This document shows positions 9,515 to 19,135 of a stretch of 64,000 nt of DNA, piece by piece. Numbering within the stretch: the stretch's first letter is position 1; the number at the start of each line of letters is the position of its first letter. This DNA comes from Candidatus Nanopelagicales bacterium (lineage in GTDB: Bacteria > Actinomycetota > Actinomycetes > S36-B12). The DNA is taken from positions 1 to 64,000 of the forward strand of contig JAFMDS010000006.1 in the NCBI GenBank assembly GCA_017857175.1, in the 5' to 3' direction. The position numbers and the translations under genes were made by a program. The notes beneath the pieces were generated by a model. It was not told where the DNA came from, made no database searches, and saw only the letters and a list, made by a program, of their open reading frames with translations.

Positions 9515-10156
9515 CTAATCAATTTTAACTAGGCCATGCGGTGTTTCGAACCAAACGGCCGAAACGCCGATTTGATCGTTTTCAGGGTCGTCAATCCAGG
9601 TGACAAGATCATCAAACTTTTCGAGATCTGGGGTCAATGGGCCAAGGTCTTGGGTCGGGCAGTTGATTTCAATTTTGTGCACGCGTATGCCGCCTGCTTG
9701 TCCGCCATGGGAAGGGTGCTGATCGGGGGAGGATTCCCATTGAACAAAGAACGGGGACTGAGGATGACTCATGGTGTCCATGACGCCCAATTGGCGCCAG
9801 TGAAGTTCTACTCCATCGGGACGCACTCGATGACCCTTTGCTGCCTTGCGTCCGAGAGCGGACTCAGCGCGAGAAATGTCGTCGGTAGCAAGAACCCAAC
9901 TCATCCAGCCGCCACCGTTGATTGCGGCTTGTTGCACGGCCTGCCCAAATGGTGCCTTGAGAGCCGAAGGATGATCTAATGCGCTTACGACTTCAATGTA
10001 TGCGCCATCAGCGAGTGGCAGCGTGAAGTTCCGAGTACCGAATGAAGGGTGACGCCCACCGTCAACAAAAGTGAATCCGAGGTCGACGCCGATGCGTTGT
10101 ACGACGTCGGCAAGTTCACTACCGGTACATGCATAAGAAATGTGGTCCAGCCGCAT
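9515..10156 (-). CDS. VOC-family / glyoxalase-like domain protein
   Basis: MRLDHISYACTGSELADVVQRIGVDLGFTFVDGGRHPSFGTRNFTLPLADGAYIEVVSAL; internal ATG chosen over ORF-track start. Confidence 0.75.
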   Translation of the reverse strand: MRLDHISYACTGSELADVVQRIGVDLGFTFVDGGRHPSFGTRNFTLPLADGAYIEVVSALDHPSALKAPFGQAVQQAAINGGGWMSWVLATDDISRAESALGRKAAKGHRVRPDGVELHWRQLGVMDTMSHPQSPFFVQWESSPDQHPSHGGQAGGIRVHKIEINCPTQDLGPLTPDLEKFDDLVTWIDDPENDQIGVSAVWFETPHGLVKID

Positions 10157-10256
10157 GCCGTTATCCTGCCCAACCCCATTATTCAGTGTTACGCCACCCC
10201 CTTGCGAAACCACACAGTTTCCTATGTATAAGCAAGGGTTGTGGCACAGTACGCGC

Positions 10257-11360
10257 ATGGGAGATCAAAGCAATGCACATTCAAGCGCTTCAGAAGAATC
10301 GGCAGTTCCACCAGTTGTGGCTTTGGACAAAAAGAAGTCACTAATTCTGGGTCTTATCGGTATCGCATTCATTGTGATAATTTTTTGGAAAGTAATCCCC
10401 ATGATCGGGAGTTATTCCGAGGCTTGGGACTCATTGAAATCGATGGGCACACTGTCGATCATCCTGATTGTCGTCATGGTTTTGCTCTACCTAGCCATGT
10501 ATGGGCTCCCGTTTGTAGCGGCCGCACCAGGTTTAAAGTATTGGCGGGCGCAACAAACAAACCAAGCTGCATTTGCCATCAGTAACGGAGTTCCAGGCGG
10601 CGGCGCTGTTGGATTGGGCGTGCAATTTGGCATGTTATCCACATTCGGGGTGTCAGCGACGAGTGCAACTGCTGCCATCACCGCGGTGGGCCTTTGGAGC
10701 ACGTTCATCACGTTATTTTTCCCCATTCTTGGGGTTGCCGCGATCACCCTTTTTGGGGTCAGTGGGGATAGCCACGCCGCTACTGGTCTGATTGGTATCG
10801 CAATCCTTGTCACGGTTGTTGTGGCATTCGTACTCATTATGCGATCAGAGTCTTTGGCGGTCACTATAGGTAACTTGGGCAACAAAATCATCGGTCCATT
10901 GCGCAAACATGTTAAGGCGCTGGCCAATCTTGACCTTGTGCCGCCAATCACGAAGTTTCGCCAAGACATGTATGACCTCCTTCGCAAACGTTGGGCGGCC
11001 CTGACCCTGGCACAAATCGCAGTCTCATTCACCCAGTTTCTGATCCTTTATGTTGCCCTTCGCGGCGTGGAAGGTTGGGACACAGCGGGCACTTCATTTG
11101 CGGCCGCCTTTGCGGCGTTCTCAATAAGCCAACTTGGCCTGATGATTCCCATTACTCCAGGAGGACTCGGCACGGTGGATGCCGCGATGATCGCCCTTCT
11201 CGTGAGTTTTGGTGCCAGTGAGGGAAGTGCAACCGCGGCAGACTTGGTCTGGAGGGCTTCATCGTTTATCCCCCAAATCATTATCGGAATAGTGGCTCTA
11301 CTCGCGTGGTATCGGAAAGCTGGTCAAGCATTAGCCAAGGTGAAACCAACTGCCGCTTAA
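10257..11360 (+). CDS. Lysylphosphatidylglycerol synthase transmembrane-region (UPF0104/flippase-like) family membrane protein
   Basis: Multi-TM; PGGGAVGLGVQFGMLSTFGVSATSATAAITAVGLWSTFI and ISQLGLMIPITPGGLGTVDAAMIALL. Confidence 0.8.
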   Translation: MGDQSNAHSSASEESAVPPVVALDKKKSLILGLIGIAFIVIIFWKVIPMIGSYSEAWDSLKSMGTLSIILIVVMVLLYLAMYGLPFVAAAPGLKYWRAQQTNQAAFAISNGVPGGGAVGLGVQFGMLSTFGVSATSATAAITAVGLWSTFITLFFPILGVAAITLFGVSGDSHAATGLIGIAILVTVVVAFVLIMRSESLAVTIGNLGNKIIGPLRKHVKALANLDLVPPITKFRQDMYDLLRKRWAALTLAQIAVSFTQFLILYVALRGVEGWDTAGTSFAAAFAAFSISQLGLMIPITPGGLGTVDAAMIALLVSFGASEGSATAADLVWRASSFIPQIIIGIVALLAWYRKAGQALAKVKPTAA

Positions 11361-11426
11361 GCCTTCATGACACATACCGCGTGTCGGCTCAACGGGTGGA
11401 AGACCCACCCACTATTGTTCAGCGCA

Positions 11427-11475
11427 ACCCGGTCGTCGCGGGAGGGGAAGCCTTCGGCGGCCGGGTCTTTCTTTG
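11427..11475 (+). terminator. Probable intrinsic terminator
   Basis: ACCCGGTCGTCG/CGGCGGCCGGGT 12-bp stem (two G-U pairs), followed by CTTTCTTTG. Confidence 0.6.
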
Positions 11476-11561
11476 CTCCTCGGGCGGATAGTCAAAGTCC
11501 TCGCGCCAAATAAATTATGTGGGTTTGCGCGCGGTCCATTAAGGCTGGCTAAAGTTCTCGT

Positions 11562-12359
11562 GTGCAAACGCAACCCAAGAAGTGGCAGAAATACGTGGCC
11601 ATCGGTGACAGCTTTACTGAAGGACTTTCAGACAGAGGGCTCGGGGACTCGTATTTGGGTTGGGCTGATCGGTTGGCGCAGACACTGGCCGATAGATACT
11701 GCACTCTTGATGAACCGCTGCTTTATGCGAACCTAGCGATTCGCGGTCGACTCTTACCGCAGATGGTGTCAGAGCAGGTTCCCCGCGCATTGGAACTAGG
11801 TCCAGATCTTGTGACGTTTGCAGGCGGTGTCAACGATGCCATGCGAAAGTCATTCGATCTTGATGCGAAGGCCACAGAGATGGAGCGTGGTGTTCGAGCC
11901 CTGCGAAAGGCGGGCATTGACGTCATGCTGGTGGCATTTGGTGATCCCTCGAGCACTTCGAGCGTCATGAGCCTAATCGGCCAGCGGTTCGCTGGCCTCA
12001 GATCGGCAACGCTGGCTATCGCAGAGGAGTATGACTGCTATTTAATGGATTTTTGGGGCGAGCAAGCCTTTGAAGATCCCGACGTTTGGGATGAAGATCG
12101 GTTGCACTTGAATCCGCGCGGGCACGAGTTGACCACTCGAGCAGCGCTAAACAGTTTGGGCTGGGGAGACGATAGTTGGCGTGAGATTTCCGAAATTGGC
12201 GCCCAGCCGAGTGCGGTGTCGCGTTGGGTTGGGCACGCTCGATGGGCAAAAAATCATGGTTACCCGTGGGTCAGTAGGAGGCTCAGAGGTGTTTCCTCTG
12301 GCGACGGAGTTGAGCCAAAGTATTGGGAATTCAAGACCGTGCGGCCATTGATCGACTAA
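11562..12359 (+). CDS. SGNH/GDSL hydrolase family protein
   Basis: [26 protein letters not shown]...[11 protein letters not shown]...[18 protein letters not shown]; blocks I, III and V. Confidence 0.85.
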   Translation: MQTQPKKWQKYVAIGDSFTEGLSDRGLGDSYLGWADRLAQTLADRYCTLDEPLLYANLAIRGRLLPQMVSEQVPRALELGPDLVTFAGGVNDAMRKSFDLDAKATEMERGVRALRKAGIDVMLVAFGDPSSTSSVMSLIGQRFAGLRSATLAIAEEYDCYLMDFWGEQAFEDPDVWDEDRLHLNPRGHELTTRAALNSLGWGDDSWREISEIGAQPSAVSRWVGHARWAKNHGYPWVSRRLRGVSSGDGVEPKYWEFKTVRPLID

Positions 12360-12440
12360 CAAACAACTGTGCACAATTCTGAGTTCGAATGACAGTGGAT
12401 CCACAACGAGTTTCGAGCGCAACAAAAATCTGAAGTATTC

Positions 12441-13496
12441 GTGGATCTTGTATCCATGACTCCGAAAATGCGCATGGTTCAACATGCATTAGGTGCAAAA
12501 GACCATGGCGAGCACATTGATAAGGCCACGGCAGAATTCGCGAGCCTTGTTAGGCGCCTTGGGTTCTATCCGCGTGACAGCGTTCTTTTCACATGGTTTC
12601 GATCTGGAACAGAGGTACTCGTGCAACGTGTTGATCTGGGCGTTGACGTTGACAAGCACTTTAACCGCTGGCTTGAGTCCGTGTTCGCCCCTGCGAAGGC
12701 CTACGAGCCCCAAGAGGTGCGTGTGTCAATTGTGTGTTCGGAGTCCTGGTTCAACAAGGTGGCATTAATTCAGATGCTGGAGGCTTGCCTTCGTGAGAAA
12801 GGGATATTCGTCTCAGCCGCATCTTCAGTGTGTGCCCTCGAGCTGGCTAATGACTCAGTAGCACATGGAGTGTGGACCACCGAATGTTCACAATGTTGTG
12901 ACGACTGGCATGTGGCCACCGAATTCGCCAACGACGGAGCCAACATATTGAGATCTAGAGAGGAACTGAGAGAACTCTTCTGCTATCAGGTATCAATGGC
13001 AATCAATCCCGAGTTCATTAAAAAGGTCATGAGAGTCGATGTGGCGGCTAAGGACCGTTGGAGAACGAATCAGTTGCGCTTGATTGTGAAATGCTTTCAA
13101 GGCGAGGCTGAGACCACTGATCTCATGGCTGCGCGGATGGCATACGCATTGAGTGATGTTCGTGTCCGAGACACAATCTTGTGGGATATGGCTTCGGGGT
13201 GCCTCGAGTCTCAAATTGTGTTTGAGTGTTTGATGGGCCTGATCCCGAGATTAACGGGGGCGTGGGTAGCGGGATTCATCTGTGTGGCCGCCGTTGCTGC
13301 GTGGTTGCAGGGCAATGGCGCCACAGCAAATATGTGCATTGACCGCGCTTTGGCTGAGGCGCCGGAGAACAATCTGGCTAATCTGTTGCGAGTGTCCTTG
13401 AACAACGGAATATCTCCACAATTATGGGTGGAAAGTGTGCTGGAACTCTCTCGTGAGGAGTGCCGTTACGGGGTACCGCTAGCGCAAATTCCCTAG
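12441..13496 (+). CDS. DUF4192-like protein
   Basis: ASLVRRLGFYPRDSVLFTWFRSGTEVLVQRVDLG start resembles DUF4192; start may be ATG 12456. Confidence 0.55.
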   Translation: MDLVSMTPKMRMVQHALGAKDHGEHIDKATAEFASLVRRLGFYPRDSVLFTWFRSGTEVLVQRVDLGVDVDKHFNRWLESVFAPAKAYEPQEVRVSIVCSESWFNKVALIQMLEACLREKGIFVSAASSVCALELANDSVAHGVWTTECSQCCDDWHVATEFANDGANILRSREELRELFCYQVSMAINPEFIKKVMRVDVAAKDRWRTNQLRLIVKCFQGEAETTDLMAARMAYALSDVRVRDTILWDMASGCLESQIVFECLMGLIPRLTGAWVAGFICVAAVAAWLQGNGATANMCIDRALAEAPENNLANLLRVSLNNGISPQLWVESVLELSREECRYGVPLAQIP

Positions 13497-13513
13497 TCGG
13501 GTTATAGTTCTGC

Positions 13514-13625
13514 TCGGTCAAGAGATCAGCATCAAGCCCCGGCTCGCTGATCGGCAACCCTCCAACCGCGGTGGGGTGCTCCCGGTGGAGACCAGGTCCT
13601 ATCTCGGTAGGGCAAGCGCGGGTCT
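13514..13625 (+). ncRNA. SAM-IV riboswitch
   Basis: GGTCAAGAGATCAGCATCAAGCCCCGGCTCGCTGATCGGCAACCCTCCAACCGCGGTGGGGTGCTCCCGGTGGAGACCAGG...GGCAAGCGCGGGTC matches the actinobacterial SAM-IV core; upstream of metY-metX. Confidence 0.9.
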
Positions 13626-13645
13626 TGCACAGGGCAAGGCCCCAA

Positions 13646-13666
13646 ATGACAAAAGGGCTGCCATGA
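13646..13666 (+). CDS. Micro-ORF MTKGLP overlapping the next micro-ORF by ATGA
   Basis: ATGACAAAAGGGCTGCCATGA directly 3' of riboswitch. Confidence 0.3.
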   Translation: MTKGLP

Positions 13667-13698
13667 AAATCTGCTGTTGTACCCGCACCGTCTCCTGA
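13663..13698 (+). CDS. Putative polycysteine leader peptide MKICCCTRTVS
   Basis: ATGAAAATCTGCTGTTGTACCCGCACCGTCTCCTGA between SAM-IV aptamer and metY; AGGG Shine-Dalgarno-like element upstream. Confidence 0.55.
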   Translation: MKICCCTRTVS

Positions 13699-13831
13699 GT
13701 GTTGTTCGCAGGCTCGGGCGATAAAGGTGCGTTGTGATGCGAATCAAAAATCTTGAACAACTGTTTTTACATTAAACGTTTTAACTTAAATTGGTGCTTT
13801 GTGGCACCTTCATTGAATCTGGAGAAAAATC

Positions 13832-15145
13832 ATGAGTGAAACTTGGTCGTTCGAAACAAAGCAAATCCACGCGGGCCAGACAGCCGATGAATCCACGGGC
13901 GCACGCGCCTTGCCGATTTATCAGACCACCTCCTATGTCTTCAAGGACACGGAACATGCTGCAAACCTGTTTGCTCTCAAAGAATTGGGAAACATCTACA
14001 CGCGAATAATGAATCCGACACAAGCAGCGGTCGAGGACCGCATTGCTGCCCTCGAAGGTGGCGTGGGCGCGCTGCTGGTCGCGAGTGGTCAGGCAGCTGA
14101 GACGCTGGCAATTTTGAATATCGCTGAAGCTGGAGATCACGTTGTTTCCAGCCCAAGTTTGTACGGGGGAACCTACAACCTGTTCCATTACACGCTGCCA
14201 AAGCTTGGCATTGAGGTTAGTTTCGTGGAGAACCCTGATGATCTGGATTCATGGCGGGCAGCAATTAAGCCCAACACCAAGGCTTTTTACGGTGAATCAC
14301 TGTCGAACCCACGTAATGATGTACTCGATATTGAAGGCGTTGCGGGCGTAGCACATGAATTTGGAGTCCCTTTGATCGTGGATAACACGGTTGCCACCCC
14401 TTATCTCATTCGCCCATTTGAGTTCGGCGCTGACGTAGTTGTCCATTCCGCGACCAAATACCTTGGCGGCCACGGAACGGCGGTTGCAGGAGCAATCGTC
14501 GACGCAGGAACTTTCGATTACGCCAAATATCCTGAGCGGTTCCCCAACTACAATCAGCCCGACCCCAGCTACCACGGGCTTGTTTACGCACGCGACCTCG
14601 GTGTTGGCGGAGCCTTCGGTGTGAACCTTGCGTTCATTCTGAAAGCCCGTGTGCAATTGCTGCGCGACCTAGGTGCGGCCGTTTCACCATTTAACGCATT
14701 CCTGATAGCACAAGGGATAGAAACCTTGTCGTTGCGCGTGGCGCGTCACACCGAAAATGCGCTAGCGGTTGCTCGCTGGCTTGACAACCAAGATGGTGTC
14801 ATTTCGGTCAACTATGCAGGCCTTGAGAGCAGTCCTTGGTACGCGAATGGTCAGAAATATGCACCTCTCGGCACAGGTGGCGTACTGAGTTTCGAAATCA
14901 AGGGTGGAATTGATGCGGGTCGAAAGTTTGTTGAAGGCTTGCAGCTTCACAGTCATGTGGCCAATATCGGTGACGTTCGGTCACTGGTTATTCATCCTGC
15001 ATCGACCACTCACTCACAACTCACACCGGAAGAACAACTGGCTTCTGGTGTTACGCCAGGACTGGTGCGGCTAGCAGTTGGACTTGAAGCCCTGCCCGAT
15101 ATTTTGGCGGACCTCGAGGTCGGCTTCGCTGCAGCTGGGCAATAG
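13832..15145 (+). CDS. metY: O-acetylhomoserine aminocarboxypropyltransferase/sulfhydrylase
   Basis: MSETWSFETKQIHAGQTADESTGARALPIYQTTSYVF...GNIYTRIMNPTQAAVEDRIAALEGG...SATKYLGGHGTAVAG. Confidence 0.95.
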   Translation: MSETWSFETKQIHAGQTADESTGARALPIYQTTSYVFKDTEHAANLFALKELGNIYTRIMNPTQAAVEDRIAALEGGVGALLVASGQAAETLAILNIAEAGDHVVSSPSLYGGTYNLFHYTLPKLGIEVSFVENPDDLDSWRAAIKPNTKAFYGESLSNPRNDVLDIEGVAGVAHEFGVPLIVDNTVATPYLIRPFEFGADVVVHSATKYLGGHGTAVAGAIVDAGTFDYAKYPERFPNYNQPDPSYHGLVYARDLGVGGAFGVNLAFILKARVQLLRDLGAAVSPFNAFLIAQGIETLSLRVARHTENALAVARWLDNQDGVISVNYAGLESSPWYANGQKYAPLGTGGVLSFEIKGGIDAGRKFVEGLQLHSHVANIGDVRSLVIHPASTTHSQLTPEEQLASGVTPGLVRLAVGLEALPDILADLEVGFAAAGQ

Positions 15146-15156
15146 GAACTCTTTTA

Positions 15157-16329
15157 ATGTCTGCATACGGCCCACTTTCCTATGAAGGTCTCCCTCCCGC
15201 CAGCGCTGCCTGGCGGGAGGGGGATCCTCTTGGGCGTCGTCAATTTATAACCATTGAGGGCTTTGTCACCGAAAGCCAATTCCGATTCCCTGAGGTCCGC
15301 ATTGCCTATGAAACCTGGGGTGCTTTGAATGACACGGGCACAAACGCGATTTATATCTGCCATGCGCTGACGGGTGATTCCCATGTTTCAGGTGAGGCAG
15401 GTCCGGGGCATGTAACGGCAGGCTGGTGGGATGGTCTGATTGGGCCCGGAAAAGCAATAGACACTAATGAGTATTTTGTTGTTTGTGCCAATGTTCTCGG
15501 TGGTGCGCAGGGTACAACTGGGCCTTCATCTTTGGACCCTGAAGGTGTGCCGTGGGGCAGTAGATTCCCAACGATAACTATCACTGACATGGTGGAAATT
15601 GAGCACGAGCTCATGGCTACCTTGGGAATACAACGATGGCAATTGATGCTTGGACCCTCCCTTGGAGGTATGCGAGTACTTGAATGGATGATTCGGTATC
15701 CAGATGCCGTCTGTGGTGGTTTGGTGTTGGGTTCGACAGCAGCTGTTTCCGCGGATCAGATTGGCATTCATGCGACTCAAATCATGGCGATCGAATCAGA
15801 CGCTGAATTTAATGGCGGTGACTATTACGAATCAGATTTAGGCCCGGTAGTGGGCATGGGACTGGCCCGCCGCATTGCACATCTGACATATCGAAGTGAG
15901 ACAGAGTTAGATCTGCGTTTTGGCCGAAGCCCTCAAGGGTCAGAGGACCCATATGGCGGGGGCCGTTTTGCGGTCGAGTCATACCTCGATCATCATGCAG
16001 ACAAGTTGAATAGGCGCTTTGACGCCAACACATACATAGCGCTAACTCGTGCCATGAGTCTTTTCGATCTTGGAAGAAATCGTGGCGGTGTGGCGAGTGC
16101 TCTAGGGCGGATTACGCAACCTCTCACGGTGGTAGGAATTGACTCGGACAGGCTCTTTCCCATCAGACTTCAGCAGGAGATCGTCGAGCTTGCACCCGGG
16201 GCTGATGAACTGCATATATTGACATCACCATACGGGCATGATGGTTTCCTGGTCGAGAATGAGCAAGTTGGTGGCTTCGTTCGTCATGCGCTCGAACGAG
16301 TAAAGGAATCGAACTGCACTAGTACTTGA
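15157..16329 (+). CDS. metX: Homoserine O-acetyltransferase
   Basis: VRIAYETWGALNDTGTNAIYICHALTGDSHVSG...MLGPSLGGMRVLEWMIRYPDAV; alpha/beta hydrolase MetX. Confidence 0.95.
   Translation: MSAYGPLSYEGLPPASAAWREGDPLGRRQFITIEGFVTESQFRFPEVRIAYETWGALNDTGTNAIYICHALTGDSHVSGEAGPGHVTAGWWDGLIGPGKAIDTNEYFVVCANVLGGAQGTTGPSSLDPEGVPWGSRFPTITITDMVEIEHELMATLGIQRWQLMLGPSLGGMRVLEWMIRYPDAVCGGLVLGSTAAVSADQIGIHATQIMAIESDAEFNGGDYYESDLGPVVGMGLARRIAHLTYRSETELDLRFGRSPQGSEDPYGGGRFAVESYLDHHADKLNRRFDANTYIALTRAMSLFDLGRNRGGVASALGRITQPLTVVGIDSDRLFPIRLQQEIVELAPGADELHILTSPYGHDGFLVENEQVGGFVRHALERVKESNCTST
15192..15221. repeat. Perfect 12-bp inverted repeat inside the 5' coding region of metX
   Basis: CCCTCCCGCCAG-CGCTGC-CTGGCGGGAGGG. 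Confidence 0.9.
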
Positions 16330-16417
16330 TTGGTTGCCAAGGGAAGGGCATCGCAATCTATCCACAGCACCGATTTTCCGGGTTGATATCGGCTAGAGAC
16401 ACTCCCACAATGGGTGA

Positions 16418-17236
16418 ATGCGTCGTGTACAAGGGCTACGTCCCACTCTATTTATCGCATTCGTCATGATGAGCCTGATTCCAGTGAGTTCGATGGCTCC
16501 CGCAGTATCCGGCGCGGAGGTTGTGGGCAATCCGGAATTGATCAGATACGAGGGTAGTGGGGGATTGGTCCTCCCACCCTCCGTGGACCGAGTGACTCGA
16601 AATGAGGTGGCCCAGTGCCGCGGATGTTCTTGGAAAATCACCTCTGCGTGCGTCCCCGACGCTGAAAACTATTGCGATGCCGCACTAAGGGGATGCCCCG
16701 GTCTCATTGACCACGTTCGAACGTGGTTTCGACCTGCTGGGGGCCAGTGGCGCGAAACCGGTCTGATTTGTCTGTCCTCGAATACGGTAACCACTTTGGT
16801 CGGCATCGAGGGGCTAATCGCAGAGAGTTTCTATCAATACGTACCGGAACTGAATCCACGCTGCTGGCCCGAATCAGGACCCGTTGTCAATATCCCGTTA
16901 CTATGCGGATCAGGCCAAGCAGGGGGGACTCAAGAGTGGTCTCAAAGGGTGTCCGGTTTCGCCATTGCGATAAATGCCGAACCGCAGTGGGCATGGAACT
17001 TCGAGCGGGAATACCGAACCTCTGATCTGCCTGGCGGGCCTTATCCAGACATGTCAGTAACCCATACCTTCCATACTTCCGGAACAAAACACGTGGTAGT
17101 CGAAGCGCGATGGAGCGGGATTTTCAGTATTGATGGCCTTGGGCCTTTCCCCATTGAAAGGGACCTGCGTCAGGTGAAGGGCTTTGAGGTCGAGATTGGC
17201 CAGGCGCATGCACGATTAACGCGCCCCAACGCATGA
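16418..17236 (+). CDS. Secreted cysteine-containing hypothetical protein, PKD-like C-terminus
   Basis: N-terminal signal-like segment; [30 protein letters not shown]-terminal [22 protein letters not shown]. Confidence 0.6.
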   Translation: MRRVQGLRPTLFIAFVMMSLIPVSSMAPAVSGAEVVGNPELIRYEGSGGLVLPPSVDRVTRNEVAQCRGCSWKITSACVPDAENYCDAALRGCPGLIDHVRTWFRPAGGQWRETGLICLSSNTVTTLVGIEGLIAESFYQYVPELNPRCWPESGPVVNIPLLCGSGQAGGTQEWSQRVSGFAIAINAEPQWAWNFEREYRTSDLPGGPYPDMSVTHTFHTSGTKHVVVEARWSGIFSIDGLGPFPIERDLRQVKGFEVEIGQAHARLTRPNA

Positions 17237-17336
17237 GGCTCAGACTGGGCATGTCAAGATAGAGCGCCCGAACAAGCCAAAAGGCTTGACTCGGGCACTT
17301 GTTGTGGCTAATCGGCAGAAGGGCATTCTCTCTCAC

Positions 17337-18725
17337 ATGGCAACTACCGCAAAAAAGACTGCTGCGAAAAAAACCGTGAAAAAAACAGTACCGGCGAAAA
17401 CTGCGCCGGTAAAGAAAGCGGCTGCAAAAAAGACCGTGCCTGTGAAGAAAGCTGCGCCCGTTAAAAAGGCTGTTGCGAAGAAAACTGCTGCGAAGATTGA
17501 TTCCCCCGTTAAAAAGGCTGTTGCAAAGAAAACTGCTGCGAAGAAGGATTCTGCACCGACCAAGTCTTCAAAGTCACAAGGCGATGAAATGGTAGAGGTC
17601 ATCGAAGCAGGCGACGAAGTAATTGAAGTAGAGCTCAGCGATGAACCAGATTTGGCAATTGCGGCGGAACTGGAAAAGGACCTTGAAGCCGATCTTGAGA
17701 AGGATCTCGCCGCGGTCACGGAAGAAGAACCTGCGAAAGATGGCGCCGCCGACAGTTATGTGATTTCACACGTTGATGAGACCGATGAACCTGTGCAGAC
17801 GGTCACCGTTGCAGGTGCCACGGCTGACCCGGTGAAGGACTACCTCAAGCAAATCGGAAAAGTCCCGCTGCTCAATGCAGAAATGGAAGTGGAGTTAGCC
17901 AAACGTATTGAAGCAGGACTCTTTGCTGAGGAAATGCTCAATGAGGGCGGCAAGATGGACAAAAAGACACGTGGAGACATGGAATGGATCGCCACTGACG
18001 GCCGTAGGGCTAAAAACCATCTGTTAGAAGCGAACTTACGCCTTGTTGTTTCGCTGGCTAAGCGTTACACCGGCAGGGGCATGCTTTTTCTTGACTTGAT
18101 TCAAGAGGGAAACCTGGGCTTAATCCGAGCGGTCGAGAAATTCGACTACACCAAGGGATACAAATTCTCGACGTATGCAACCTGGTGGATCCGACAGGCA
18201 ATCACTCGAGCGATGGCTGACCAGGCACGCACGATCCGAATTCCCGTCCACATGGTGGAAGTGATCAATAAACTCGCACGCGTGCAGCGCCAGATGCTGC
18301 AGGATCTAGGCCGCGAACCGACCCCCGAAGAACTAGCCATGGAATTGGACATGACGCCTGAAAAGGTCGTTGAGGTTCAAAAGTACGGCCGTGAGCCAAT
18401 CTCGCTACATACTCCGCTCGGTGAAGAAGGGGACAGCGAATTTGGTGACCTGATCGAGGATTCCGAGGCGATCGTTCCTAGTGATGCTGTCTCATTTACC
18501 CTGTTGCAGGAGCAGTTGGAGTCAGTCTTGGACACGCTTTCAGACCGTGAGGCCGGCGTTGTGCGAATGAGGTTTGGACTCACCGATGGCCAGCCAAAAA
18601 CCCTTGATGAAATTGGGAAGGTTTATGGAGTTACGCGCGAAAGAATTCGGCAGATAGAGAGCAAGACGATGTCGAAATTGCGCCACCCATCACGCTCACA
18701 GGTGCTCCGAGATTACCTCGACTAA
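17337..18725 (+). CDS. sigA: Primary RNA polymerase sigma factor with Lys/Ala-rich N-terminal extension
   Basis: [63 protein letters not shown]...[35 protein letters not shown] at 17337. Confidence 0.97.
   Translation: MATTAKKTAAKKTVKKTVPAKTAPVKKAAAKKTVPVKKAAPVKKAVAKKTAAKIDSPVKKAVAKKTAAKKDSAPTKSSKSQGDEMVEVIEAGDEVIEVELSDEPDLAIAAELEKDLEADLEKDLAAVTEEEPAKDGAADSYVISHVDETDEPVQTVTVAGATADPVKDYLKQIGKVPLLNAEMEVELAKRIEAGLFAEEMLNEGGKMDKKTRGDMEWIATDGRRAKNHLLEANLRLVVSLAKRYTGRGMLFLDLIQEGNLGLIRAVEKFDYTKGYKFSTYATWWIRQAITRAMADQARTIRIPVHMVEVINKLARVQRQMLQDLGREPTPEELAMELDMTPEKVVEVQKYGREPISLHTPLGEEGDSEFGDLIEDSEAIVPSDAVSFTLLQEQLESVLDTLSDREAGVVRMRFGLTDGQPKTLDEIGKVYGVTRERIRQIESKTMSKLRHPSRSQVLRDYLD
17457..17552 (+). 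repeat. Two tandem 48-bp repeats encoding [16 protein letters not shown]
   Basis: CCCGTTAAAAAGGCTGTTGCRAAGAAAACTGCTGCGAAG... copies at 17457 and 17505. Confidence 0.85.
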
Positions 18726-18784
18726 AATTTAAGCCGAAAGATCGACGCAGATGTTCACATCTGCGCGGCTGGCGAATCTACTCG

Positions 18785-19009
18785 TTATACAACCGTTGGC
18801 GTTTCATTGAGCTTATGCAGCTCATTAATGATCAATGCGGCCTGCGGTGTCAATGCGGCCTCGTGGGCGCCCCAGTGATGGCCGCAAAATAGCAAATGGG
18901 TCCCACCTGCGAGTTCAACCTGAACATAGGCTTGAGCACCGCACCGATCACAGCGGTCCGTGGCACTCAGCACAGGAGAGGTCATTGTCTGGGTCGCTTG
19001 ATCTGACAT
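18785..19009 (-). CDS. DUF7455-like small zinc-ribbon-like actinobacterial protein
   Basis: SATDRCDRCGAQAYVQVELAGGTHLLFCGHHWGAHEAAL. Confidence 0.75.
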   Translation of the reverse strand: MSDQATQTMTSPVLSATDRCDRCGAQAYVQVELAGGTHLLFCGHHWGAHEAALTPQAALIINELHKLNETPTVV

Positions 19010-19135
19010 GTCTTAAGTTAAACACGGAAAGGCTCCAAGTGAGCGGGATTGACTCGCTGGTTCGCCCACGGCGAATTTTCCGCTCCTTCGGTCTGCCTTC
19101 GATGCAAACAGACGATACCTGACTAAGTTGGGGCA

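Noticed and set aside
10487-11032. 181-aa minus-strand ORF inside the LPG-synthase-TM-like gene
   Set aside because: Antisense shadow of a membrane protein gene.
13532-13747. 71-aa minus-strand ORF over the metY leader
   Set aside because: Antisense to the SAM-IV riboswitch; no protein features.
16710-16727. 18-bp palindrome ACCACGTTCGAACGTGGT with TTCGAA core, SOS-box-like
   Set aside because: Inside a coding sequence, wrong spacing for a LexA box (TCGAAC-N4-GTTCGA); probably chance.
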